A DNA stretch of 64,000 bases from CAYYIS01 sp964470965 (GTDB taxonomy: Bacteria > JAAXHH01 > JABIQT01). Positions within the stretch are counted from its first letter, which is position 1, and every line of letters starts with the position of its first letter. Shown here in pieces: positions 55,801 to 63,843 of this stretch. The position numbers and the translations under genes are program-made. Location: NCBI GenBank assembly GCA_964470965.1, contig CAYYIS010000018.1, forward strand, positions 1 to 64,000. The letters run 5' to 3'. A model generated the notes under the pieces. That model was not told the origin of the DNA, did no database searches, and saw only the letters and a list, made by a program, of their open reading frames with translations.

Positions 55801-58653
55801 ATTTCGGTGATGGGCGCCCGGGAGCACAACCTGCAGGACTTGGATATTTCGTTGCCTCGTGGGCAGATGACCGTTTTTACGGGTGTATCCGGCTCCGGAA
55901 AGTCCTCCATGGCCCTGGATACAATCTATGCTGAGGGCCAGCGACGGTATGTAGAATCGCTCTCGGCCTATGCGCGGCAGTTTCTGCAACAGATGCAGAA
56001 ACCCAGAGTGGATCACATCATCGGTCTGTCCCCGGCCATATCAATCGAACAGAAGTCAGCCGGCCGCAACCCGCGATCCACCGTAGGCACAATCACGGAG
56101 ATCTACGAATATCTGCGCGGCCTGTTCGCGCTGGCCGGTACACCTCACTGTCCGAAATGCCGCGTTCCCATCGGCGCACAGACACCCAGCCAGATCGTTG
56201 ACCGGCTTCTCGCGATGCCGGTTGAGACAAGGGCCACGCTTATGGCTCCGGTAGAACCGGAGGGCGCGGACGATTACGACGATGTACTCGAACGGGCGCG
56301 GCGCGGGGGTTATGTGCGCGTGCGTGTAGATGGGAAATTCCTGCGTCTGGAGGAAGAGATCCGGATCGACAAGCGAAGCCTCCATGAGGTCTGCATCGTG
56401 GTCGACCGCGTAGTAATCCGATCCGGCGCACAGCAGCGACTGGCCGATTCAGTCGAAATCGCCCTGGAACTGTCCCGCGGCCTGGTGATGGCGGAGATAC
56501 AGGCGCCGGACAACGGCGGCACCAGGGACATACGGTTCAGTCAGCACTATTCCTGCCCAACCTGCGGAACCAGCTATGAAGAAATCACGCCCCAGAGCTT
56601 CTCGTTTAACCACCAGAGCGGTATGTGCCAGACGTGCGAAGGCCTGGGTACCCAGGCGGGAATCGACCTTAGCGTTCTTATTCCGGACAGCAACAAGTCC
56701 ATCCGACAGGGCGGTCTCAAGGTTTGGACCGATGGCCCGTTCGACTTCCATCCCATATACCAGATGCTTGAGCTGGTGGGAGAGATGTTCGGATTTACGC
56801 TCGACACCCCGTTCAAGGACATGACGCCGAAGCAGATAAGAGTGATCCTGCACGGGAGCGATCAATGGATCGTGAACCCAGATAATATCAGCGCCACCGT
56901 ACAGGGGGGTATCAAGAAAAGAGATCGGAAAACCGTCGGTCCCAATCTGTCATTCCAATATCGGGGTATCTTTCCAACGGTGGAACGGGCATCTCGATAT
57001 GCGCACCAATTCCCGGAATTAGGACGTCTGATGCAGCCGGTCCCTTGCGCGGGCTGTGAAGGTGGTCGGTTACGACCGGAAAGCCGTGCTGTAACTATTG
57101 AAGGACTGTCCATTGACGGCTTCTGCCGTCTTTCCGTGGAAGAAGCGCTCCGGTTCATCAAGGATCTGGACGTGACCTCAGACCGGATGTCGGTGGCAGG
57201 GGATGTGATGACCGAAATTCATAATCGCCTGCGGTTCCTTCTGGATGTGGGACTGGATTATCTGTCACTGGATCGCCGGGCTCCGACACTGTCCGGAGGT
57301 GAGGCACAACGCATCCGGCTCGCCAGCCAGATCGGCTCAGGACTTACCGGGGTACTGTATGTGCTCGATGAGCCGACCATCGGTCTGCATGCCCGCGATA
57401 ACCGCCGGTTGATCCACGCCCTCACCAACCTGCGGGATCTCGGCAATACGCTTATCATGGTGGAACACGACCGGGAGACCCTGGAGAGTGCCGATCATCT
57501 GGTGGACTTCGGACCGGGCGCGGGTATCAATGGCGGCCGGGTCGTGTCCACCGGCTCGCCAGCCAGGGTACGGACATCTAAGAAGTCACTGACGGGTAAC
57601 TATCTCAGCAATCGTCTGGCAATCGAAATTCCCGGCAAACGACGAAAACCTGGAAACAAGAAACTAGAAATAATAGGCGCCCATCATAACAACCTGAAAC
57701 ATATCGACGTGGCGATACCGCTCGGGCTGTTCGTCTGCATAACCGGCGTTTCCGGGTCGGGTAAAAGTTCGCTCGTTAACGACACGCTGTATCCGGCGCT
57801 TGCTTCCAGCATCCATCGGGCCCAGCTCAGCCCGGCGCCGCACGAAAAAATTACCGGCCTGACACACCTCGATAAGGTGATCAACATCGACCAGACTCCG
57901 ATCGGCTATTCGCCCCGATCCGATCCGGCGACCTATGTCGGTGTCTTCGACCGCATCCGTTCTCTGTACGCCAATCTGCCGGACGCCAAGGTGCGTGGCT
58001 ATAAATCCCGTCGTTTCAGCTTTAATGTGCCGGGGGGACGATGTGAGGCTTGTCAGGGGCTCGGTGTCCGAAAAGTGGAGATGCATTTTCTGGCGGATGT
58101 GTGGATCACCTGCGAGGAATGCGGCGGCACCCGGTATATGCAGGAGACTCTTGATATTCGGTATAAGGGCAAAAACATCTCCGAAACGCTTCAGATGACA
58201 GTCGCGGAAGCACTGGAGCATTTTGAGGCGATCCCCCGTATCAAGCGATCCCTGAAGACGCTCTACGATGTAGGACTGGATTACATACAGCTCGGCCAGT
58301 CCGCCATTACCCTCTCCGGCGGAGAAGCGCAACGCGTCAAACTCGCCAAAGAGTTATCACGGCCGGGGACCGGTAAAACCATCTACCTACTCGATGAGCC
58401 CACCACTGGGTTGCATTTCGACGATATCCGCAAGCTGCTCTCGGTCCTCAACCACTTGGTACAGAATGGAAATACCGTCCTGATCATCGAACACAACCTG
58501 GACGTCGTTAAAACCGCCGACTGGGTCATCGATCTCGGCCCGGAGGGCGGCGACAGCGGCGGAGAGGTGGTGGCGGTGGGGACGCCGGAGGAAATCGTTT
58601 CGGTGACCGCATCGCATACTGGAAAGGTGCTGGGCAAAGAGATGGGACTTTAA
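52882..58653 (+). CDS. uvrA: Tandem-fused double UvrA (excinuclease ABC subunit A)
   Basis: 1923 residues, twice the usual length of about 950. Two full UvrA units lie head to tail: the first about 1-970, the second from about 974 (EISVMGAREHN). Each has two ATPase sites. Walker A GVSGSGKSS starts at 33, 644, 1001 and 1622; LSGGEAQR signature and VLDEP or LLDEP Walker B follow in all four. Both units keep the zinc motifs (CADCG/CPTCH, CEACEG/CPVCEG; CPTCG/CQTCEG, CEACQG/CEECGG). UvrA normally acts as a dimer in nucleotide excision repair; this looks like a covalent dimer. Fused double UvrA is known from Chlamydiae. No uvrB or uvrC is near. Confidence 0.95.
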   Translation: MSLSKIAIKGARVHNLKNISLDLPKNALICFTGVSGSGKSSLAFDTIYAEGQRRYVESLSAYARQFLGHMQKPDVDLISGLAPAISIEQKATGQNPRSTVGTITELYDFMRVLFARVGTPHCVKCANPIGAQTREQIVTRILALPEDARLHTMAPVIQGRRGEYRDLFEDLLREGYLRARIDGDVVNLSDAPDLDRNMRHYIEVVTDRLIIRDGIRTRLLEAVESALILGNGAMVVNVQEPHGKDAYDLLFSSNYACADCGISYEEPNPQLFSFNSPHGMCPTCHGLGIMSRMEPRLVVPDHSLSINEGAIVPYGTISNLWQRHFFEGLAEYMGFTLDTPWGELTDEEQHTILHGLGTRRLTFTFRNGRGGEWNHKDRFVGVIQNLERKYHALKSQRHKAKLEVYMAIGRCDACHGTRIKPEALTVTLNGLSIAELCAMAVEDAQRFFLELPLTEAQIQIADEALKEIRARLDFLMNVGLNYLTLDRTAPTLSGGEAQRIRLASQIGRGLVGVLYVLDEPSIGLHPRDNRRLLNTLYTLRDQGNTVIVVEHDEETMWAADHLVDFGPGAGVKGGKIVAQGKPEKITTQKQSLTGQYLQGVRSIEIPSNRRPLNGHWLEIIGAAQNNLKDISVKIPLGVFTCVTGVSGSGKSSLINDIMYASLARTLNKAHTEPGAYRYLRGSEHLDKVIDIDQTPIGRTPRSNPATYTKVFDSIRSLFAETPEAKVRGYKPGRFSFNVKNGRCEACEGNGANRIEMDFLADVWVTCPVCEGNRFDRETLEVKYKSHSIAGVLDMDVQEALDLFRNVPSIYRTLQTLHDVGLDYIKLGQPAPTLSGGEAQRVKLARELCKRSTGRTLYVLDEPTTGLHFEDIKHLLKVLHAFSDAGNTVVVIEHNTDVIKTADWIVDLGPEGGSGGGEVIVTGTPEEVAATEASYTGQVLRNVLNGTHAEMAKQVAESIRQLNPVSKDNGTINEISVMGAREHNLQDLDISLPRGQMTVFTGVSGSGKSSMALDTIYAEGQRRYVESLSAYARQFLQQMQKPRVDHIIGLSPAISIEQKSAGRNPRSTVGTITEIYEYLRGLFALAGTPHCPKCRVPIGAQTPSQIVDRLLAMPVETRATLMAPVEPEGADDYDDVLERARRGGYVRVRVDGKFLRLEEEIRIDKRSLHEVCIVVDRVVIRSGAQQRLADSVEIALELSRGLVMAEIQAPDNGGTRDIRFSQHYSCPTCGTSYEEITPQSFSFNHQSGMCQTCEGLGTQAGIDLSVLIPDSNKSIRQGGLKVWTDGPFDFHPIYQMLELVGEMFGFTLDTPFKDMTPKQIRVILHGSDQWIVNPDNISATVQGGIKKRDRKTVGPNLSFQYRGIFPTVERASRYAHQFPELGRLMQPVPCAGCEGGRLRPESRAVTIEGLSIDGFCRLSVEEALRFIKDLDVTSDRMSVAGDVMTEIHNRLRFLLDVGLDYLSLDRRAPTLSGGEAQRIRLASQIGSGLTGVLYVLDEPTIGLHARDNRRLIHALTNLRDLGNTLIMVEHDRETLESADHLVDFGPGAGINGGRVVSTGSPARVRTSKKSLTGNYLSNRLAIEIPGKRRKPGNKKLEIIGAHHNNLKHIDVAIPLGLFVCITGVSGSGKSSLVNDTLYPALASSIHRAQLSPAPHEKITGLTHLDKVINIDQTPIGYSPRSDPATYVGVFDRIRSLYANLPDAKVRGYKSRRFSFNVPGGRCEACQGLGVRKVEMHFLADVWITCEECGGTRYMQETLDIRYKGKNISETLQMTVAEALEHFEAIPRIKRSLKTLYDVGLDYIQLGQSAITLSGGEAQRVKLAKELSRPGTGKTIYLLDEPTTGLHFDDIRKLLSVLNHLVQNGNTVLIIEHNLDVVKTADWVIDLGPEGGDSGGEVVAVGTPEEIVSVTASHTGKVLGKEMGL

Positions 58654-59016
58654 ATTAGACCGACAACAAATGGGTGCCCATATCCCTTTTAACTTAATTG
58701 TATTTTATGTATTGTAAAGCATAGAGGATGATATGTGGTGCCCAGTACTGAACTTCGCCGCACCATTCATCTGCATCACTGCTACGTTTCCCCGAACTGC
58801 ATTTAGAGTCGTCCGAATTGCTGATATCAGATACGGGGGTGATGACCCACATCCCGGTGAGTTGACCGGCGGGTCTTTTGCCGGATTGAAAGACACGGCG
58901 TTCTTCAGTGCCGACGACCGGAATACATGGTTAGGAACTGGGGCAGGTGATTCAGGATTGGTTCACAGGATCGTTGTTGGTACATTCAAAAGAGACCGGG
59001 ACCATCAGAAAATGAA
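58654..59016. other. Intergenic, no gene recognised
   Basis: About 360 bp between uvrA and the HtrA PDZ2 fragment. A plus-strand frame from 58733 runs into the PDZ2 sequence in antisense, and shows no motif. Nothing else seen. Confidence 0.45.
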
Positions 59017-59352
59017 TCAATGCCCTCTTGGTTTTCGTACGGTAACAATCCGAGTGTTATGAGCATCACGCCGTATGAAAAGGAGCATGATCTGGCCGGG
59101 TTCGACCGCGTCCAGGACCAGGTTATGGTCTTCGGTAGTGGACACAGGAATGTGATTGATCTGCTCTATCAGGTCTCCAGCCCGCAGGCCGCTTCGAAAA
59201 CCAAGACTACCGGCCTCAACGCTTGAGACCACCATCCCACCTTCCACATCTTGACCATAGTGTACCGAATTACCATCCGACAGAGGGGTTACTGAAATGC
59301 CGAGTGCTTCCTGGGACCTAGTAGTACCATCTGCGGCAGCGATGCGCTGCGG
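59017..59352 (-). pseudogene. HtrA second PDZ domain, cut off by an in-frame TGA
   Basis: 112 codons continue in exactly the frame of the HtrA gene after its TGA (59353-59355). The start (QRIAAADGTT, LGISVTPLSDG) reads as the normal linker to PDZ2, and VVSSVEAGSLGFRSGLRAGD and IRRDAHNTRIVTVR are a PDZ domain. A GTG at 59247 could start a separate 76-residue PDZ protein, but the linker upstream shows that it belongs to HtrA. Recent nonsense mutation, or a base error. Confidence 0.8.
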
Positions 59353-60531
59353 TCAGGGTTCCAGCTCACCCAACGTCACCGAAAAATCCCGGTACGTACC
59401 GTCACGCCAGATCCTTACATTTATTCCTGTGCCGGGCATAAGCGATGCTACGGCATTACGGAACTGGCCGGTTTCATCCACTGCTTCACCCTGAAAAGCC
59501 ACGATAATGTCTCCGCTCTGGAGGCCTGCCTCCTCGGCCGGGGTATCGGGTTCCACCTGATGAATCAGTATGCCCCGTTCGATGCCCAGTCCTTCGGCGG
59601 CGTCCACGCTCAACTTTTCCATTCGGATACCGATGTACCCGCGCGCCACGTAGCCGGTCCGTATCAGTTGCTGCATGATTAAACGGGCCTGATTGATCGG
59701 AATGGCGAACCCGGCGCCCTGGAAATAACCATTATTACTGGCGATTGCCGTATTGATACCGACCACCTGGCCATCCAGGTTTACCAGGGCTCCACCGCTA
59801 TTGCCGGGATTGATAGCTGCATCGGTCTGAATAAAGTCCTCATAGTTCTGCGGATTCAGCACCCTGCCGCGCCCGCTGACAATGCCCGCTGTAACAGTAT
59901 GGCTCAGTCCGAAGGGATTTCCGACTGCAACCACCCATTCACCCACCTCCAGCAGATCGGAATTTCCCAGTACCGCTCGGGGTAGTTCCCCTCCTTGATC
60001 ATAGATACGGATTACAGCAAGGTCTGTCTTGGCGTCGCTTCCGATCAATTCCGCCTTCAGCGTCCTGTCATTCAGGAGAGATACATCGATGGTCGTGGCA
60101 CCTTCGACCACATGGTGGTTGGTCAGGATGTAACCGGACTTCCCGTCTACAATGACACCTGACCCCATACTGCTTCCGGGTACTTCTTTCGGCGCGCCGA
60201 AGAAGCGACCGAAAGGGCTTTTAAGGAAATCCGGAAGGACGCCACCATCACTGCTGGGATGTTCAACAAGGCGTTCAGCTCTCAGAGACACGACCGCAGG
60301 TCTGATGGCTTTGGATACATTTACGAACGACTGCCCCAACGTGCGGGCGTCAACGGGATTTTCTCGGGGAATAGTGCTGGATGGTACGGCCGGTAACGTT
60401 ATCACAGCGGGTGGAAGCGTTTCGATCGGACTCAGGTGGTCTTTGGCGGAGGTGTTCGAAAAATACGTTCCCCCGGCCAATCCGATTGATAACATTAGCG
60501 CTGCGATGACGAAGATCTGAAAACGGGACAT
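59353..60531 (-). CDS. HtrA/DegQ-type periplasmic serine protease, truncated after PDZ1
   Basis: 392 residues. An N-terminal hydrophobic segment anchors or exports it. The trypsin-like domain has His140 (LTNHHVV), Asp170 (DAKTDLAVI) and Ser245 (NPGNSGG). PDZ1 follows (RGYIGIRM, GIERGILIHQV, AGLQSGDII) and the protein ends in GELEP just before TGA. Normal DegP/MucD-like members continue into PDZ2, which is still present downstream in frame. It degrades misfolded envelope proteins. A single-PDZ form could still be active. Confidence 0.92.
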   Translation of the reverse strand: MSRFQIFVIAALMLSIGLAGGTYFSNTSAKDHLSPIETLPPAVITLPAVPSSTIPRENPVDARTLGQSFVNVSKAIRPAVVSLRAERLVEHPSSDGGVLPDFLKSPFGRFFGAPKEVPGSSMGSGVIVDGKSGYILTNHHVVEGATTIDVSLLNDRTLKAELIGSDAKTDLAVIRIYDQGGELPRAVLGNSDLLEVGEWVVAVGNPFGLSHTVTAGIVSGRGRVLNPQNYEDFIQTDAAINPGNSGGALVNLDGQVVGINTAIASNNGYFQGAGFAIPINQARLIMQQLIRTGYVARGYIGIRMEKLSVDAAEGLGIERGILIHQVEPDTPAEEAGLQSGDIIVAFQGEAVDETGQFRNAVASLMPGTGINVRIWRDGTYRDFSVTLGELEP

Positions 60532-60578
60532 GAGAATTTACTGGAAGAAACCCTGCTGGCGTGTATTTGTCCACACCC

Positions 60579-61652
60579 CTAAACTCTCCCCAATAGCTCC
60601 ACGGCCCGCTCGAGTGTGAGTGACGCCTCGGTTTCACCGCGACAGCTGTAGAAGCACCGGTTGCAGGCGATCGGTTTGGACTGTTTCTTAAAATTCGAAT
60701 AATGGGAGCTGACTTCCAGCTCCGGACATGGCTTCACGTCACCGTCCGGTGTCAGTTGCACCAGCCACTTGCCGGCGGCCTGGCAGTTCTCCTGCATCGT
60801 GCCCCGGAAATAATTGGAGACCCGCCGGAGATAGTGCGCCGAGCTGACGATGTTTCCCAGTTTCGCCTTGAGTACGATCAGCTCATTCATGAGTTTGTCC
60901 ATCTTGTCTACATTGTGGATCAGATGCGCCCGATTACCATTCTTGAAGTCACTGTAACTACTGAACGATATTTTCGCACCCCACTGCCGGGCCCGATAGG
61001 CCAGCGGAACGATGTGATCCAGATTATCTTGCATAATGACCGTATTCAGCACGATGTTGATACCTCGGGCCGTCATCTGCGGAATCAATTCGGACAGGTG
61101 ATCAAACAGTCCCTCAATACCGCGCTCGGCGTCATGCTCCAGGCCGAGATAATTCATCGAGATGGCGATCTGGTCGATACCGGCCTCCCATAGAGTCTCG
61201 GCCTTCTCCAGGGTCATGAGCGAACCATGGGTTACCATTCCGATATAGATGAAACCGAACGCATCTTTTATCCGCTGAACCACCTCCGGCAGATTTTTGT
61301 TTATGGTCGGCTCGCCGCCTGTCAGCGTTACACACAACGGATTCAGTTTTCTGAGCGCATCTATGTAATCGTAGTCAGATAATTTTCCGGAATTAGAGGT
61401 TTTCCAAAAGTCACAGAAATCGCACTGCGCATTACAGAAATGAGTCACCTCCATATTCACCAGCATCGGCCCGCCTCGCAACCGGACCAAGCCATATTTG
61501 AGCAGCCCCCTGACTTTCTGCACTAACGACATGGGACGAAGGGTCATCTGTTCGTATTGATCATGACCATTGGAAGGCATAGTTATCGAAGGTGCGTTTA
61601 TCGGCTCTTCCGGTTTAGGTGGAGCTGGAACAAATTGAGTGGCTGTCGGCAT
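60579..61652 (-). CDS. Radical SAM protein with C-terminal Cys cluster
   Basis: 357 residues. Cys73-x3-Cys77-x2-Cys80 (CNAQCDFC) binds the 4Fe-4S cluster; LTGGEPT is the SAM motif. The C terminus has KPCPEL and CNRCFYSCRG, a SPASM-like auxiliary-cluster region. The reaction is unknown. The ATG overlaps the stop of the phosphodiesterase gene by one base (TAATG), so the two are translated together. A proline-rich leader precedes the core. Confidence 0.87.
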   Translation of the reverse strand: MPTATQFVPAPPKPEEPINAPSITMPSNGHDQYEQMTLRPMSLVQKVRGLLKYGLVRLRGGPMLVNMEVTHFCNAQCDFCDFWKTSNSGKLSDYDYIDALRKLNPLCVTLTGGEPTINKNLPEVVQRIKDAFGFIYIGMVTHGSLMTLEKAETLWEAGIDQIAISMNYLGLEHDAERGIEGLFDHLSELIPQMTARGINIVLNTVIMQDNLDHIVPLAYRARQWGAKISFSSYSDFKNGNRAHLIHNVDKMDKLMNELIVLKAKLGNIVSSAHYLRRVSNYFRGTMQENCQAAGKWLVQLTPDGDVKPCPELEVSSHYSNFKKQSKPIACNRCFYSCRGETEASLTLERAVELLGRV

Positions 61653-63106
61653 TAAGAATCAACTCCTTGTGCATATGTCGGTGTCACAAAACTCTGCCCA
61701 TCTATCATTCCCTGTGGGGAATGTCCCATCAGCTCCAACATGGACGTAAATACGTCCACGGTGCGTACGCAAGGTCGATGGACTTCCGCATTAATCATCA
61801 ATGGAACATGCATATGATCCCGATGCAATGATCCGTGTGAGGCGTGGTGCTCCGGGTGTTCGTACAGTTCCCGAAGATCATATCCCTTCCGGGCGCTAAC
61901 GATCATATCGCCGCAACGGGGAGACTGCATCAGTGTTAACAGTTGATACGGCGCGTCCGGATAATCCGTATCGAAAGTTGCCTCTAAACTCTCATCCATC
62001 GTCATCCGTGGCACCTGCGGTTCATAACCGAATGGATCACCATCGATCGGGTGGTAATGCACCATGCCGTCCTGTTCCATTATCTCCGCACGCCCGTTCC
62101 TACTGGACGCAACCACCCCGCCGTTACCGTCGCGAACCGCTACCACGTCTACAGCCTCCTGGTTTACCAGGTCATCTATGAGATTCCCATCACCGACCAG
62201 GCCATCGCAGAGATCCTGATAGGTGGGTCGCAGGTTCCAAGTATCACCCAACTTAAGATACACCTGCGACATTCCGTTCCCAGAGATCATGGACGCAGCA
62301 TTACAGCCCCTTTGGAGGATCTTTGGATAGTATACCGTTTTGAGTCCACATTCGTCAAGAAACCTCCACAACTCAAAATGAGTATAGGTAGTTGACAGCC
62401 CATGATCGCTCGAAAGGACGAAGAGAGTATCGTCAAGCATATTCTGCCGGTGCAACTGTTCGACCAATCTGCCGAACCCTTGATCGACCTTGCGGTAAGC
62501 CTCCCGAGTAACCTCAGAAAATGGATTAGTGTGATGAGAATACTCATCCACTGCAGGCAAGACAGCAAATATAAAATCAGACCCGCCGTTTACAGCCTTC
62601 TCAATATGGCGCCAGGCTGCATCGTCGACCGCCTGCCAGTGCCCAGTATAATGTGCGTAGAACCAGTACCAGGTCTTGTGCAGCAAAGTACGGTTCTGCG
62701 TCAGCCCCAGACCGCGGTTGAGAAAACTGAATACACCGGCCGGATTATCAAAATATTCGAAGATGGTCTGGATGCCGGGAGTCAGATCCGTATCCATATA
62801 CAGACTGCCGGGCCCAACGTAGCTTCGCGATTGGTGGTAATGCGACAGACCACTCGGCTGATGTCGATCGAACCACCGGATGCCGGGAATGTTACAGGAA
62901 CCAGGTGTACAACCGGTTATAAACGGCGCATGGGCCGGACCTGTTGTAGATGGGAAAACTGTTACGGCGGTCTGGTATGTCCCCGGATCGACTATATGCC
63001 TTTTTAGATTGGGCAACTCGTCGCTTTCGTACATTTCCTGCACCACATCCGCTCGTGCCCCATCGACGAGTAAAAAGATACAACGAGAAAACCGTGACTG
63101 TCCCAT
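61652..63106 (-). CDS. Type I phosphodiesterase/nucleotide pyrophosphatase (alkaline phosphatase superfamily)
   Basis: 484 residues. Metal and nucleophile residues are visible: LVDGARAD (Asp15), FPSTTGPAHA (Thr54/55 nucleophile region), VDEYSHH, SSDHG and GSLHRDHMHVP. No signal peptide is seen. It likely cleaves a phosphodiester or phosphonate. Coupled to the radical SAM gene. Confidence 0.88.
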   Translation of the reverse strand: MGQSRFSRCIFLLVDGARADVVQEMYESDELPNLKRHIVDPGTYQTAVTVFPSTTGPAHAPFITGCTPGSCNIPGIRWFDRHQPSGLSHYHQSRSYVGPGSLYMDTDLTPGIQTIFEYFDNPAGVFSFLNRGLGLTQNRTLLHKTWYWFYAHYTGHWQAVDDAAWRHIEKAVNGGSDFIFAVLPAVDEYSHHTNPFSEVTREAYRKVDQGFGRLVEQLHRQNMLDDTLFVLSSDHGLSTTYTHFELWRFLDECGLKTVYYPKILQRGCNAASMISGNGMSQVYLKLGDTWNLRPTYQDLCDGLVGDGNLIDDLVNQEAVDVVAVRDGNGGVVASSRNGRAEIMEQDGMVHYHPIDGDPFGYEPQVPRMTMDESLEATFDTDYPDAPYQLLTLMQSPRCGDMIVSARKGYDLRELYEHPEHHASHGSLHRDHMHVPLMINAEVHRPCVRTVDVFTSMLELMGHSPQGMIDGQSFVTPTYAQGVDS

Positions 63107-63227
63107 CAGGGCTCCTGAAATACCATATATCTCAAATTTTTAGAATACTAAAGATATAGTACTTCGTAATAAATGTAAATGGGTAAATCAAGAAACTGTT
63201 AAAATTATACATCTACCCATGTCCGTT

Positions 63228-63815
63228 TTAGTCCGTCTCGAGCGTCTTTTGCTTAAGGGTGGCGACCAGCTCTCCATAGGACGTCTTATTTATTTTTTTG
63301 TAAAATGCGTCCCGATTGGCCAGGGCTATACTCGCCCCGTCGACTATCATGTCGTATATGCGCCATCTGCCGCCGGACAGCTTCATCTTGTATTCCACAT
63401 AGGTCTTTGTCCCTTTGTATCGGACCGTCGTTTTCACCAGCGCCTTCGTGGATCCGATCAACTCTTCGCTGCCATAGACGGTCTGCTCGGATCGTTTCAG
63501 CAACTTCTTTATAGCTCGATTTTCCGTCCATGCCCTCATTACATCCGAGAAATCTTCCTGCTCTGCACTGGACCGATTCTTCCAGTGCTTCCCCAAGGAA
63601 ATTCGACTGTGTTCCATGAAATCGAAACTCTCTACGATCGCCTGACGGACACCGGCTTCCCCATCCGCGGTATTCGATGTCGATGCCAGTTGCTGCAGCG
63701 TCTCGTCCCGCTTCTTCAGGAAATCCGTGGGAGACATCGTCTGAGCATCTAACGGGGTCCAGGCAATTCCAATAACCGTCAATACTACGATGTTATGTTT
63801 CATAATAATAAACAT
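63228..63815 (-). CDS. mlaC: MlaC/Ttg2D-type phospholipid-binding protein
   Basis: 195 residues. AAGGAGG precedes ATG 63815, so that start is preferred to 63803. Signal peptide, then the Ttg2D pattern: FDFMEHSRISLGKHW, YGSEELIGSTKALVKTTV, W-RIYDMIVDGASIALANRDAF. It carries phospholipid between the outer and inner membranes as part of the Mla system. No mlaFEDB genes are in the window. Confidence 0.85.
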   Translation of the reverse strand: MFIIMKHNIVVLTVIGIAWTPLDAQTMSPTDFLKKRDETLQQLASTSNTADGEAGVRQAIVESFDFMEHSRISLGKHWKNRSSAEQEDFSDVMRAWTENRAIKKLLKRSEQTVYGSEELIGSTKALVKTTVRYKGTKTYVEYKMKLSGGRWRIYDMIVDGASIALANRDAFYKKINKTSYGELVATLKQKTLETD

Positions 63816-63843
63816 ATTCTTCCTCCTTACAGATCAACCGGCC

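Noticed and set aside
58733..59062. Plus-strand frame after uvrA
   Set aside because: It runs antisense into the HtrA PDZ2 sequence and shows no domain.
59020..59247. Separate small PDZ protein starting at GTG 59247
   Set aside because: The frame upstream carries the normal HtrA linker back to the TGA, so it is the tail of HtrA.
59353..59355. TGA read as selenocysteine or recoded
   Set aside because: TGA ends several other genes here, and HtrA has no conserved Cys or Sec at this point.
60579..63815. Hopanoid biosynthesis cluster
   Set aside because: MlaC and radical SAM occur, but the radical SAM protein is not HpnH-like and no squalene-hopene cyclase is present.
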